From Gemmatimonadaceae bacterium (GTDB taxonomy: Bacteria; Gemmatimonadota; Gemmatimonadetes; Gemmatimonadales; Gemmatimonadaceae), in contig JADKJT010000034.1 in the NCBI GenBank assembly GCA_016720905.1, positions 186,001 through 250,000 of the forward strand: a DNA stretch of 64,000 bases, in the 5' to 3' direction. A program made the translations under genes and the position numbers. The notes beneath the pieces were generated by a model, which was not told the origin of the DNA, did no database searches, and saw nothing but the letters and a program-made list of their open reading frames with translations. This document shows, in pieces, positions 19,734 through 27,707 of the stretch. Within the stretch, counting starts at the first letter, position 1. Each line of letters begins with the position of its first letter.

Positions 19734-20717
19734 ATGAACCAGCCCCTCGGATCCCACCGGCCGCGCCGTGCACGTGTGGGCGCGCTCGTGCTGTCAGCCA
19801 TCACGATGGCCATGACCCTGGCGTGCGCCCGCTGGGCACCGGGGACGGCCGCAGGTCCCGACCTGACCACCGAGGCGGGATCGCTCACGGGCAGGAAGCT
19901 CGAGCGCCCGCCCTTGGACGATGCCACCCGCGCCCGGCTTGTCGCCCAGCTGGCGGCCGCAGCCGATACGCTGCGCGTCAACCCGCAGAGCCCCGACGCG
20001 CTCATCTGGGTGGGTCGACGGCTTGCCTATCTCGGCAAATACCGCGAGGCCATAGACACCTTTACGGCCGGCGTCGACCGCTTTCCGCGCGATGCGAGAT
20101 TCCTGCGGCATCGCGGGCATCGGTACCTCACCATTCGTCGCCCGATGCTGGCGACGCAGGATCTGGCCAAGGCGGCCACGCTCATCCGGGGTCAGCCCGA
20201 TGTGATTGAGCCTGACGGGGCACCAAACGCCCGCAACATTCCGCTCAGCACGCTGCAATTCAATATCTGGTACCATCTGGCACTCGCCTACTACGTGGAT
20301 GGCAAGTATCCGCAGGCGCTTGCGGCGTGGGACTCCTGCGCGCGCGTGTCGAGCAATCCGGACCTGATGGTCGCCTCGCAATACTGGCGCTATCTGGTGC
20401 TCGCGCGCCTCGCGCGGACTGCGGCCGCCGACAGCGCACTGGCCATTGCGCGCGAGAACCCGACGCTCATTGAGAATCAGTCGTATTTGCGCTTGATGCG
20501 ATTGTTTGCCGGGCTGGAACCGGTCGAGTCGGTGTTTCCCGGTGCGTCAGCCGCTAATGTCGCAGATGCCACCTCGGCCTACGGCGTCTCGATGTGGCAT
20601 TTCCTGAACGGTCGACGGAATGAGGCGCGCGATCTCTGGAAGCGACTCGATGCCAGTCCGGCGTGGGGCTCGTTTGGGGTGCTGGCGGCCGAAGGGGAAC
20701 TCACGCGAACGCCGTAG
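19734..20717 (+). CDS. TPR-type lipoprotein of unknown function
   Basis: A 327-residue protein. The N-terminus has a basic region, a hydrophobic stretch (about 18-30) and a lipobox-like MTLAC, so it is probably lipid-anchored. The mature part is helical with tetratricopeptide-like repeats: PDALIWVGRRLAYLGKYREAIDTFTAGVDRFPRD, then a repeat around YVDGKYPQALAAWDSCA, and AYGVSMWHFLNGRRNEARDLWKRL near the end. Such proteins act as scaffolds or assembly factors; no specific partner is evident. The start is the ATG at 19734, which gives the best signal peptide. Confidence 0.7.
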   Translation: MNQPLGSHRPRRARVGALVLSAITMAMTLACARWAPGTAAGPDLTTEAGSLTGRKLERPPLDDATRARLVAQLAAAADTLRVNPQSPDALIWVGRRLAYLGKYREAIDTFTAGVDRFPRDARFLRHRGHRYLTIRRPMLATQDLAKAATLIRGQPDVIEPDGAPNARNIPLSTLQFNIWYHLALAYYVDGKYPQALAAWDSCARVSSNPDLMVASQYWRYLVLARLARTAAADSALAIARENPTLIENQSYLRLMRLFAGLEPVESVFPGASAANVADATSAYGVSMWHFLNGRRNEARDLWKRLDASPAWGSFGVLAAEGELTRTP

Positions 20718-20748
20718 GTCGGACGTTCGCACCACGACATCAATCGGT

Positions 20749-21465
20749 TCAGCGACTTGAACTCGGCTTCAGTCCCAGCGCGCTATTCAACCACCGCACG
20801 AACGGCGTCATCACCTGATAGTGCCGGGCGAGAATATCCGGCAGTTTCGCACTCTGCACGTCGTCCAGTGTCAGCGCGCATCCGGCCGTGAACGACTGAT
20901 AGCGCAGCCAGGTGCCGGCCGGATGATCGGGGTCATAGCCACGCGGCATGCGCGTGAGCATCGACTCTTCACTCAGTGATCCGAATCGCCGCTTGAACGT
21001 GCGGTTGTTCACGATGTCGGCGAAACCCTCGTGGTCGTCGGCCAGCACGCCACGAATCTGGTTCAGCGCCGGACGCGGTGGCATCCAGATGCCGCCGCCG
21101 CACATCATTTCGCCCGGCTCCATGTGGAAGTAGAACCCGGCGCCACCGTGCACGGCTTCGCCACCGACACCGCCACCGGAATCACGATGCGGGAACCAGC
21201 AGGCCACGTTGGTCTTGTACGGCGACTTGTCGTTGGAGAAGCGCACGTCGCGATGAATGCGAAACATCGACTTCTTTGAACCGACAATTTCCGGGATGAA
21301 CGACGCCAGTCGCACATCCACGTCCTCGATGAGCAGGCGCATCGGCGCACGCAGCGCCTCCTCATAGTCGTCGCGATGCGCCTCAAACCAGTCCTTGCGA
21401 TTGTTCTTCTTGAGACCGCGCAGGAAACTCATCGCGCGTGGAGGAAAGCCGCGGAACGTTTCCAT
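20749..21465 (-). CDS. DUF2461 (TIGR02453) family protein
   Basis: A 238-residue soluble protein with the hallmarks of DUF2461: a start in METFRGFPPRAMSFLRGLKKNN, then WFEAHRDDYEE, FRIHRDVRFSNDKSPYKTN, and a GGAGFYFHMEPGEMMCGGG segment. The function of this family is not established. The ATG at 21465 is chosen. A TTG at 21471, overlapping the upstream stop as TTGA, is possible and would add two residues. Last gene of the marR-led minus-strand operon. Confidence 0.85.
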   Translation of the reverse strand: METFRGFPPRAMSFLRGLKKNNRKDWFEAHRDDYEEALRAPMRLLIEDVDVRLASFIPEIVGSKKSMFRIHRDVRFSNDKSPYKTNVACWFPHRDSGGGVGGEAVHGGAGFYFHMEPGEMMCGGGIWMPPRPALNQIRGVLADDHEGFADIVNNRTFKRRFGSLSEESMLTRMPRGYDPDHPAGTWLRYQSFTAGCALTLDDVQSAKLPDILARHYQVMTPFVRWLNSALGLKPSSSR

Positions 21466-21467
21466 GG

Positions 21468-22295
21468 TCAATGCGCCGGAAAGAGAAACCGGAGAAAGAG
21501 GCCGGTGCGATGGCCCCAGGCGCGTTCGTCGTGCAACGCGCCATCGTCTTCCAGGTAGTGCAGATCCACACCAGCCTGCCAGCCTTTGCGCAGCAGCATG
21601 CGGTGCAGCAGGCGTGTGCCCTTGAGCATGCGTTTCTCGCCGGTCCCCACGTCCAGCCAGATCGACAAGGTTGGCGCGCGATCATCGACGATGTTCAACT
21701 GACGGACAATCCACCGATCGTCCCACCACACCGACGGTGACAGCAAGGCCAGCTTGCCGAAGATGGCCGGGTGGGTCAGGCCCAGATGCAGCGTGAGCAG
21801 TCCGCCCAGCGAACTGCCCACCATCCCGGTATCGCGCGCGCCACGTCGCGTACGATAGTGGCGATCGATGAACGGCTTGATCTCGTACACCAGCATCTGG
21901 CCGTAGCGATCGGCCATGCCGCCGGCATCATGGGCATTGTCACGGGTCGGCGTGTACTCATCGATGCGATCGCGCCCCGCGTTGCCGATGGCCACCAGGA
22001 TGATCGGCTCGATGATCCCGGCATGCATCAGGGCGCGCGCCGTCGTGTCGACACCCCACTGCACACCAAAGGGCGACATCGGCAGATCGTCGAACACGTT
22101 CTGTCCGTCGTGCAGATACAGCACCGGATACCGGCGTTCCGGTTCCAATTCGTATTCGGGCGGGACGCACACCACGACATCGTGCGCATGCGGCAGGAAG
22201 CGCGAGCGCACCTCTGGATAGTGGTCAAGCGAGCCGACACGCCGTGGGGCGGGCAGCGCGGCATTCACATCATCCAGCAATCCGGCGTGGACCAT
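21468..22295 (-). CDS. Alpha/beta-hydrolase esterase of the Fes/IroE-like group
   Basis: A 275-residue hydrolase. It has VVVCVPPEYELEPERRYPVLYLHDGQN near the N-terminus, a strand-loop with the oxyanion region, the nucleophile elbow VGSSLGG near residue 155, DVGTGE carrying the likely acid, and a histidine in the C-terminal HDERAWGHR. This matches COG2819-type esterases, which hydrolyse esters of siderophores or other polyols; the substrate here is unknown. No signal peptide. Its stop overlaps the next gene's region, and it starts 18 bases after the dehydrogenase stop. Confidence 0.8.
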   Translation of the reverse strand: MVHAGLLDDVNAALPAPRRVGSLDHYPEVRSRFLPHAHDVVVCVPPEYELEPERRYPVLYLHDGQNVFDDLPMSPFGVQWGVDTTARALMHAGIIEPIILVAIGNAGRDRIDEYTPTRDNAHDAGGMADRYGQMLVYEIKPFIDRHYRTRRGARDTGMVGSSLGGLLTLHLGLTHPAIFGKLALLSPSVWWDDRWIVRQLNIVDDRAPTLSIWLDVGTGEKRMLKGTRLLHRMLLRKGWQAGVDLHYLEDDGALHDERAWGHRTGLFLRFLFPAH

Positions 22296-22312
22296 CAGGC
22301 GCCCGCCATCGA

Positions 22313-23299
22313 TCAGAACTCGACGAGATCCGGCGGTCGGTGCCCCGCCACGAACGCATCCATGTTGGCCAGCGCCCGCATTCCCATGGCCGTGCGGGTT
22401 TCAACCGTGCCGCTACCCATATGCGGCAACAGCACCACATTCTCCATGTCGCGCAACTCCGCCACTACGGTCGGCTCCCACTCATACACGTCAAGACCGG
22501 CGCCGGCGATCTGGCGCTCGCGCAACGCACTCGTCAGCGCATACTCGTCGACGATGTCGCCCCGCGCCGTATTGATCAGGTACGATTTCGGGCCCATGCG
22601 GGCGAGCCGTTCGGCATTGATCAGGTGACGCGTCTCGGGCGTCGCCGGACAATGGAGCGACACCACGTCGGCGCGCTCCAACAGGACGTCCACCGACGCC
22701 ACCCGCTCGGCCGTGGCCGGGCCGGCCGTGGCCGGATCGTCGATGCGCGGATCACGCGGAGCATACCAGATCACGTGCATGCCCAAAGCCGACGACACCT
22801 GGCGCGCCAGCGCGCGGCCAATGCGTCCATAGCCGATGATCCCCAGGGTCTTGCCGTGCGGGCTGTGGCCCATCAGATGCGTGGGGCGCCATCCTGACCA
22901 CGCCCCGCTGCGCAGATGGCGTTCGCCTTCACCCAGGCGACGCATGGTCATGAGCAGCAGCGCCAACGCGAGATCGGCCGTGTCGTCTGTGAGCACATCA
23001 GGCGTGTTGCTGATCTGCACACCGGCATGACGCGCGGCGTCACGATCGATGTGATTGACACCCACGCCGAAGTTGGCCAGCAGGCGCGTTTTCACCGGAC
23101 CCTCGAACAGCTCGGCGCGGAGCTTGTCGGTGACGGTGCACAGTACGATATCCGTGGTGCGCAGCACCTGTGACATCTGCTCGGGTGAGAGCGACACGTC
23201 GGTGCGATTGAAGCGCGCGTCATACCGCGACGCGATCGCTTCCTCCACGGTCGTCGGCAGCTTGCGCGTGACGACGACGGTTGGTCGTTCGCCGCTCAC
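22313..23299 (-). CDS. D-2-hydroxyacid dehydrogenase, glyoxylate/hydroxypyruvate reductase type
   Basis: A 328-residue NAD(P)-dependent enzyme. Rossmann motif GYGRIGRALARQ near residue 154, catalytic arginine in INTARGDIVDE, an acidic residue in the DVYEWEP segment, and catalytic histidine in VVLLPHMGSGT. FGVGVNHID in the first domain is typical of glyoxylate reductases. The GTG at 23299 overlaps the stop of the aminotransferase gene (GTGA), so the two are coupled. Together they can interconvert serine, glyoxylate, hydroxypyruvate and glycerate (inference from pairing). Confidence 0.88.
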   Translation of the reverse strand: MSGERPTVVVTRKLPTTVEEAIASRYDARFNRTDVSLSPEQMSQVLRTTDIVLCTVTDKLRAELFEGPVKTRLLANFGVGVNHIDRDAARHAGVQISNTPDVLTDDTADLALALLLMTMRRLGEGERHLRSGAWSGWRPTHLMGHSPHGKTLGIIGYGRIGRALARQVSSALGMHVIWYAPRDPRIDDPATAGPATAERVASVDVLLERADVVSLHCPATPETRHLINAERLARMGPKSYLINTARGDIVDEYALTSALRERQIAGAGLDVYEWEPTVVAELRDMENVVLLPHMGSGTVETRTAMGMRALANMDAFVAGHRPPDLVEF

Positions 23300-24462
23300 G
23301 CCGGCAGACGCCACGTGGACAACGCGGCGCCAATTCCCGCACCCAGCGTGATTGGCACACCCGCGTCCGCCAGCGCCATCTCGACGCCACTCATGGCGCC
23401 GGCCAACGAGAGGGGATTCATGTCGCCCAGATGACCGATCCGGAACACCTTGCCAGCCAACTCGCCCAGCCCCGCACCCAGCGAGACATCGTAGCGCTTG
23501 AAGGCCAGCTCGATGACCCGCCCCGCGTCGAAGCCGCTGGGCATCACCACCGCGGTGAGCGTGTTGGACGCAATCTCCGGCCGCTTCGCGCATTCGCCAA
23601 GCTCCCACGCCTTCACCGCGGCGCGCACGCCAATGGCCATGCGACGATGCCGCGCCGCCACTTCATCCATGCCTTCCTCCAGCAGCATGGTCAACGCCTC
23701 GTCCAGTCCAAAAAGCAACGACAGTGCCGGCGTATACGGAAAGTAGCCGCGCGAATTCTGGTCGCGCATCGGCCGCAAGTCGAAATACGATCGCGGCGTG
23801 CTGACGGTCGCCACGCGCTCCAACGCCTTTTCGCTCATGCCCAGAATGCCAAGACCGGCGGGCAACATGAATCCCTTCTGCGACCCGGCGATCGAACAGT
23901 CCACTCCCCACGCATCGAACTGAAAGTCGAGACTGGCAATCGAGCTTACGCCATCGACGTACAACAGCGCCGGATGCCTGGCGCGATCCATCGCATCGCG
24001 CACCGCGGCAATGTCGTTCGTCACGCCCGTCGCCGTTTCGTTGTGCACGACCATCACGCCCTGAATTTCGTGCGCCGTGTCGGCAACCAGCGCCGCTTCA
24101 ATCAGATCGGCGGGTGCCGATTCGCCCCACGGGACTTCGATCACATCGACGTGGTATCCCAGGTTGCGAGCCGCCTGAATGAACAGGTGTGAAAACTGCC
24201 CCAGTCGGACCGCCAGCAGGCGCGCGCCGGGATTCTGCGTGTTGACCAGCGACGCTTCCCACATGCCAGTGCCCGACGACGGGAACACGAAGTGCTCGCC
24301 CTTCGTCTGGTGGACCACCTGCGGCAGGCGCGACAGGATCGAACGGGTAAGCGTCGGAAACGCGGAAGACCGATGATCTTCGCTGGCGCGATGCATGGCG
24401 CGCAGCAGACGATCGGGTATCGGGGTCGGACCGGGAATCTGGAGAAAGTGTCGGCCAGCCAT
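23296..24462 (-). CDS. Class V aminotransferase, serine-glyoxylate type
   Basis: A 388-residue PLP enzyme. It begins GRHFLQIPGPTPIPDRLLRAM, the classic N-terminus of serine-glyoxylate/alanine-glyoxylate aminotransferases, with FPSSGTGMWEASL as the cofactor phosphate region. The PLP lysine is in the GSQKGFMLPAG block. VVHNETATGVTND and YVDGVSSIASLDF supply cofactor contacts. It transfers the amino group from serine to glyoxylate, yielding hydroxypyruvate and glycine; hydroxypyruvate is a substrate for the next gene's product. The start is the ATG at 24462, 10 bases after the marR stop. Confidence 0.9.
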   Translation of the reverse strand: MAGRHFLQIPGPTPIPDRLLRAMHRASEDHRSSAFPTLTRSILSRLPQVVHQTKGEHFVFPSSGTGMWEASLVNTQNPGARLLAVRLGQFSHLFIQAARNLGYHVDVIEVPWGESAPADLIEAALVADTAHEIQGVMVVHNETATGVTNDIAAVRDAMDRARHPALLYVDGVSSIASLDFQFDAWGVDCSIAGSQKGFMLPAGLGILGMSEKALERVATVSTPRSYFDLRPMRDQNSRGYFPYTPALSLLFGLDEALTMLLEEGMDEVAARHRRMAIGVRAAVKAWELGECAKRPEIASNTLTAVVMPSGFDAGRVIELAFKRYDVSLGAGLGELAGKVFRIGHLGDMNPLSLAGAMSGVEMALADAGVPITLGAGIGAALSTWRLPA

Positions 24463-24472
24463 GTCTCGATGA

Positions 24473-25063
24473 TCAGGATGGGAGTGGATGGTGTTCCGGG
24501 ATCGCGTCCTCAACGTCCACGCTGTCGGTCACTTCGACTTCGTCGGAGTCCGCATCGGCCTCTGATTCGGCTTCCCCGGATTCGGCTTCCCCGGATTCGG
24601 TTTCCCGTTCGGCCTCGTCCGGATCGAGCGTGCGCAGCAGTCGACGACAGAGGCGCGCCAGGCGTGCCCGCTGCTCACCGGTGAGCTCACTCATGAGATC
24701 GACGATAGCGGCCGTGCGGGCAGGTGTCGCCTGCTCGAGCACAGCAGTCCCCGCGTCCGTCAGGTGCACCGTGATGAAGCGACGGTCGGTGGCATGTCGT
24801 TCGCGTCGCACCAAACCGCGTGACTCGAGCGCGTCGATGATCGCGGTCATCTGGGCCTTGCTGCGCCCCAGCGCTTCGGCCAGCTCCTGTTGATGCACCG
24901 CGCCGCGGGCGGCAATCGTGTCGAGCACGCCAAACTGCGATGCCGACAGACCGAACGGGTGCACGGCCGCCTCCACCCTGGTGGCCGCGAGGCCGGCCGC
25001 GCGCTGCAGCCGACCGTACGCATCAAGGGCCCGTCGCCGCTTCTTGTCGCCTTTTCCGCTCAT
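24473..25063 (-). CDS. MarR-family regulator with acidic C-terminal tail
   Basis: A 196-residue DNA-binding protein. Residues about 20-140 are a winged-helix MarR domain (LSASQFGVLDTIAARG, then LAEALGRSKAQMTAIIDALESRGLVRRERHATDRRF and HLTDAGTAVLEQA). Residues 150-196 form an unusual acidic tail dominated by Glu, Ser and Asp. It is encoded in part by a 15-base tandem repeat and has no counterpart in ordinary MarR proteins. It heads the operon of aminotransferase, hydroxyacid dehydrogenase, esterase and DUF2461 genes, so it may control them in response to a small ligand. An AGGA site lies close to the ATG. Confidence 0.88.
   Translation of the reverse strand: MSGKGDKKRRRALDAYGRLQRAAGLAATRVEAAVHPFGLSASQFGVLDTIAARGAVHQQELAEALGRSKAQMTAIIDALESRGLVRRERHATDRRFITVHLTDAGTAVLEQATPARTAAIVDLMSELTGEQRARLARLCRRLLRTLDPDEAERETESGEAESGEAESEADADSDEVEVTDSVDVEDAIPEHHPLPS
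24564..24607. repeat. 15-base tandem repeat in the marR acidic tail
   Basis: Almost three copies of GATTCGGCTTCCCCG (24564-24578, 24579-24593, and a degenerate third to 24607). On the coding strand it specifies ESGEA-type residues. The length is in phase, so copy number can change without frameshift. Confidence 0.9.
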
Positions 25064-25149
25064 CGTCCTGTCTCCGGGAGGTCCTGCCGCATTTCGTCAG
25101 ACCGAAATGTACTGGCGTAGCGGCCACGGAGCGGGGGGCAGGGGCGGGG

Positions 25150-25240
25150 AGATACAAGACGGGAGACTGAAGACGGAAGACGGGAGACATCCGGTCGGCC
25201 GGACGTCTCCCGTCTCCCCTCTCCCGTCTCCCGTCTTCTT
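25150..25240. repeat. GTCTCCCGTC-type dispersed inverted repeat, copy B
   Basis: Built from ACGGGAGAC and GTCTCCCGT units. A hairpin at 25180-25213 has a 9-bp ACGGGAGAC/GTCTCCCGT stem continued by CCGG/CCGG. It is the inverted relative of the element at 6001-6091 and likewise lies immediately 3' of a minus-strand stop codon. It is probably a REP-like transcript end. Confidence 0.7.
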
Positions 25241-25244
25241 TCAC

Positions 25245-25601
25245 CTACATCCTGAAAATCGCCTTCGTCTCATCATGAAACAGCACCCAGAGCGAGTAAC
25301 CGCCGAACAGGGTCCCCATCGGCCAGCGGAACAGGCGAAATGCCGACACGACGATAATGACGTTGCGCGCCCACGGCTGGTGATTGAGCAGCCCGAAACC
25401 GGCGATGAGTCCAAAGAAGCTGAGCGCGCCGATGATGACCGCCATGACCACGCTGGCGACGGAACCAACAATGGCGCCAATCAGGCTGCCGGAGAACAGC
25501 GATCCAAACACGCCACTGAAGAGCACGCTGGCGGCCGCCAGACATCCTATTGCACTGAAGAGGAGGTTGACGATCGCGACGATCTTGATGTGGGTGCGCA
25601 T
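25245..25601 (-). CDS. Small integral membrane protein, unknown
   Basis: A 118-residue protein with three to four hydrophobic segments: KIVAIVNLLFSAIGCLAAASV, a glycine/serine-rich pair around SLIGAIVGSVASVVMAVIIGALSFFGLIAGF, and a final VIIVVSAFRLF. The spacing IVNLLFSAIGC, GLLNHQPWARN and the C-terminal GYSLWVL resemble small bacterial membrane proteins annotated only as hypothetical. The start is the ATG at 25601. Function unknown. Confidence 0.6.
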   Translation of the reverse strand: MRTHIKIVAIVNLLFSAIGCLAAASVLFSGVFGSLFSGSLIGAIVGSVASVVMAVIIGALSFFGLIAGFGLLNHQPWARNVIIVVSAFRLFRWPMGTLFGGYSLWVLFHDETKAIFRM

Positions 25602-25700
25602 GGGGCGGATTCTCGGAGAAGGTGGAAGACTGCCAGTCACCCTACGGGAACAGCCGGTCGCAGGATTCGCGGTCGGGTTACGTGTCAAAGCGATACGCCA

Positions 25701-26657
25701 TCACGTCCTGGCGGCGCGTCTTCCCCCGAACTGACCTCCCAGGCTCACCATGGCGACCCCGCCGACAATGACCAGCATGGCCAGCAGCGCCTGGGGCGGC
25801 ATTCGTTCGCCGGCCAGCGCCACCCCCAGCAGCACGGCCACCACCGGATTGACGTATGCATACGTGCCCACGGCCGTCGGACTCGCCACGCGCAGCAACC
25901 ACATGTAGGTGCTGAAACCGATCAGCGAACCGAACACGATGAGGTACGCCAGCGAATACACCGACGCCAGCGTGATAGCGTCTCGATGCACGTGCGACAG
26001 TTCGCCGCTGACGACGGACAGCACCATGAGCATCACGCCGCCGGCGAGCATCTGCATACTGATGGCCAACGCGGCGGGTTTGGCCAGACGGGCCGTGCGC
26101 GAGTACAGCGAACCAATGGTCCAGGACAGCGATCCGCACGCCAGCACAATGGCGCCCGACGGTGCCACTGCCGCGCTGCTGATCTGGCCATCGGCAGGCA
26201 GCACCAACAGGGCCACGCCAACCAGTCCAAGCGCGACGCCAGCCCATTTCGCAAATCCCGGTCGCTTGCCCTGCGCCACCTCGCACAACACCAGCCAGAG
26301 CGGCACGGTGGCCACCATCAACGACGTCATGCCCGAACTCACCCGCTGCTCGGACCACGACACGGCACCGTTGCCGACGAACAACAACAGGAAGCCGATG
26401 ATCGCGGAATTGCGCCATTCGATGGCCGATGGTGCGGCGGCTCCGCGCCAACGACTGAAGCCATAGAGCAGTCCACCGGCAATCAGAAATCGCACGCCAC
26501 CCATGACAAATGGCGGGATCGTCTCCACGCCCCATCGTATGGCCAGATAGGTCGATCCCCACACGACGTAGATGACCAGAAACCCCAGCACGAGCCGGTT
26601 GCGACTCGCGGGCGCCGGCGCCGACGCGGCGCGGGCGGAAGACTCGGAGAGGGTCAT
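25701..26657 (-). CDS. EamA-family (DMT) transporter
   Basis: A 318-residue protein with ten predicted TM helices in two EamA repeats. The N-terminal repeat has VIYVVWGSTYLAIRWGVETIPP, a strong EamA/RhaT signature, and FLIAGGLLY. The C-terminal repeat has YSLAYLIVFGSLIGFSTYMWLL and PTAVGTYAYVNPVVAVLLGVALAGERM. These proteins export amino acids or other small metabolites; the substrate is unknown. The ATG at 26657 overlaps the upstream UPF0104 stop (ATGA). Confidence 0.9.
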   Translation of the reverse strand: MTLSESSARAASAPAPASRNRLVLGFLVIYVVWGSTYLAIRWGVETIPPFVMGGVRFLIAGGLLYGFSRWRGAAAPSAIEWRNSAIIGFLLLFVGNGAVSWSEQRVSSGMTSLMVATVPLWLVLCEVAQGKRPGFAKWAGVALGLVGVALLVLPADGQISSAAVAPSGAIVLACGSLSWTIGSLYSRTARLAKPAALAISMQMLAGGVMLMVLSVVSGELSHVHRDAITLASVYSLAYLIVFGSLIGFSTYMWLLRVASPTAVGTYAYVNPVVAVLLGVALAGERMPPQALLAMLVIVGGVAMVSLGGQFGGRRAART

Positions 26658-27670
26658 GACAGGGACTCGGTGGCTTCGCGCCGGCGAATGGCTCGAAGTG
26701 CTGCGTCGCCCGCAGCAAGTCCACCGACAACGAGATAGAGATAAAACGTGTAGAAGCGCCACCAGAGGAGCGTTGCGGCGAAGATGCCAACCGGAATCGC
26801 GGACTTGAGTGTCACCGCGAACGCGCCTTCGATGAAACCACCACCGCCCGGCGCAGGCACCACCACGCCACCGTAGAACAGCGCCAGCGGCCAGAGCACC
26901 AGCGGTGCCAGCGTGTCCATAGTCAGTGCAAACGATCGATCGCCCAGGAACACCAGCAACGGCAACGCGGCCACCTTGCACAGCACATGCACCACCGAGC
27001 CCAGGAATGCCGCGAGCATGAATCGCGGATTCGCCTGACGCAGCGCCTGCACCGACGAGCGAAGCTGACGCAACGTGCGCTGCAGGACGCGCCACCGTCC
27101 CGCATGAACGCCGATGCGGCGAGCCCACGCGGGTGGCGGTCCATGGGCGTTGCGTCTGGCCAGCAGCACGCCGATGGCACCGGCGCCAAGTACGGCCGTG
27201 CTGTAACCGCCAACGAGCGCCAACAGCCCCCGCACGCTGGCGCCGCGGCCCTGAAACAACCATGCGAGTGCCACGCAGACGACGGCCAGTGAGCACATCT
27301 CGAGAAAGAGCTCCAGAAAAAGCACCAACACGCGACCAGCAACCGGCATCCCGCTTTCCGCGAGTACCAGGAAGCGCGCCGGTTCGGCCCCCGATCTGGC
27401 GGGCGTGATGGCGGCCGCAAAGTCACCACCAAGGCAGACTCGCAGCGCCGTGCCGAACCGCAGAGGGAGACCTACCGCAATGGCCGAGGCCTGCATCTTG
27501 AGGGCCCGTGTCGTCACCTCGATGGCGACGGCGGTCAGCGCCCCTGCGTGCGCGGTCCATGCCAGGAGCGGCATTCCGCCAGTTGGCCAATTTCCAGCTA
27601 CCACCCAGGCGGACGCCCCGAACATCAGGGCAAACGACAGGGCGGTGAACAGCCAGCGGGTGACGGACAT
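26654..27670 (-). CDS. UPF0104 / lysylphosphatidylglycerol-synthase-TM-like membrane protein
   Basis: A 338-residue protein with about eight TM helices. The features ALKMQASAIAVGLPLRFGTALRVCLGGDFAAAITPARSGAEPARFLVLAESGM and the later PAPGGGGFIEGAFA match the UPF0104/AglD group, which is homologous to the membrane part of MprF and may flip lipids or glycolipids. No soluble transferase domain is present. The start is the ATG at 27670. The stop is coupled to the EamA transporter gene, and it lies 37 bases after the hrpB stop. Confidence 0.82.
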   Translation of the reverse strand: MSVTRWLFTALSFALMFGASAWVVAGNWPTGGMPLLAWTAHAGALTAVAIEVTTRALKMQASAIAVGLPLRFGTALRVCLGGDFAAAITPARSGAEPARFLVLAESGMPVAGRVLVLFLELFLEMCSLAVVCVALAWLFQGRGASVRGLLALVGGYSTAVLGAGAIGVLLARRNAHGPPPAWARRIGVHAGRWRVLQRTLRQLRSSVQALRQANPRFMLAAFLGSVVHVLCKVAALPLLVFLGDRSFALTMDTLAPLVLWPLALFYGGVVVPAPGGGGFIEGAFAVTLKSAIPVGIFAATLLWWRFYTFYLYLVVGGLAAGDAALRAIRRREATESLS

Positions 27671-27707
27671 GGAGCGCAACTTAGTCGAGGGGGCGGGCCT
27701 GTTGTCC

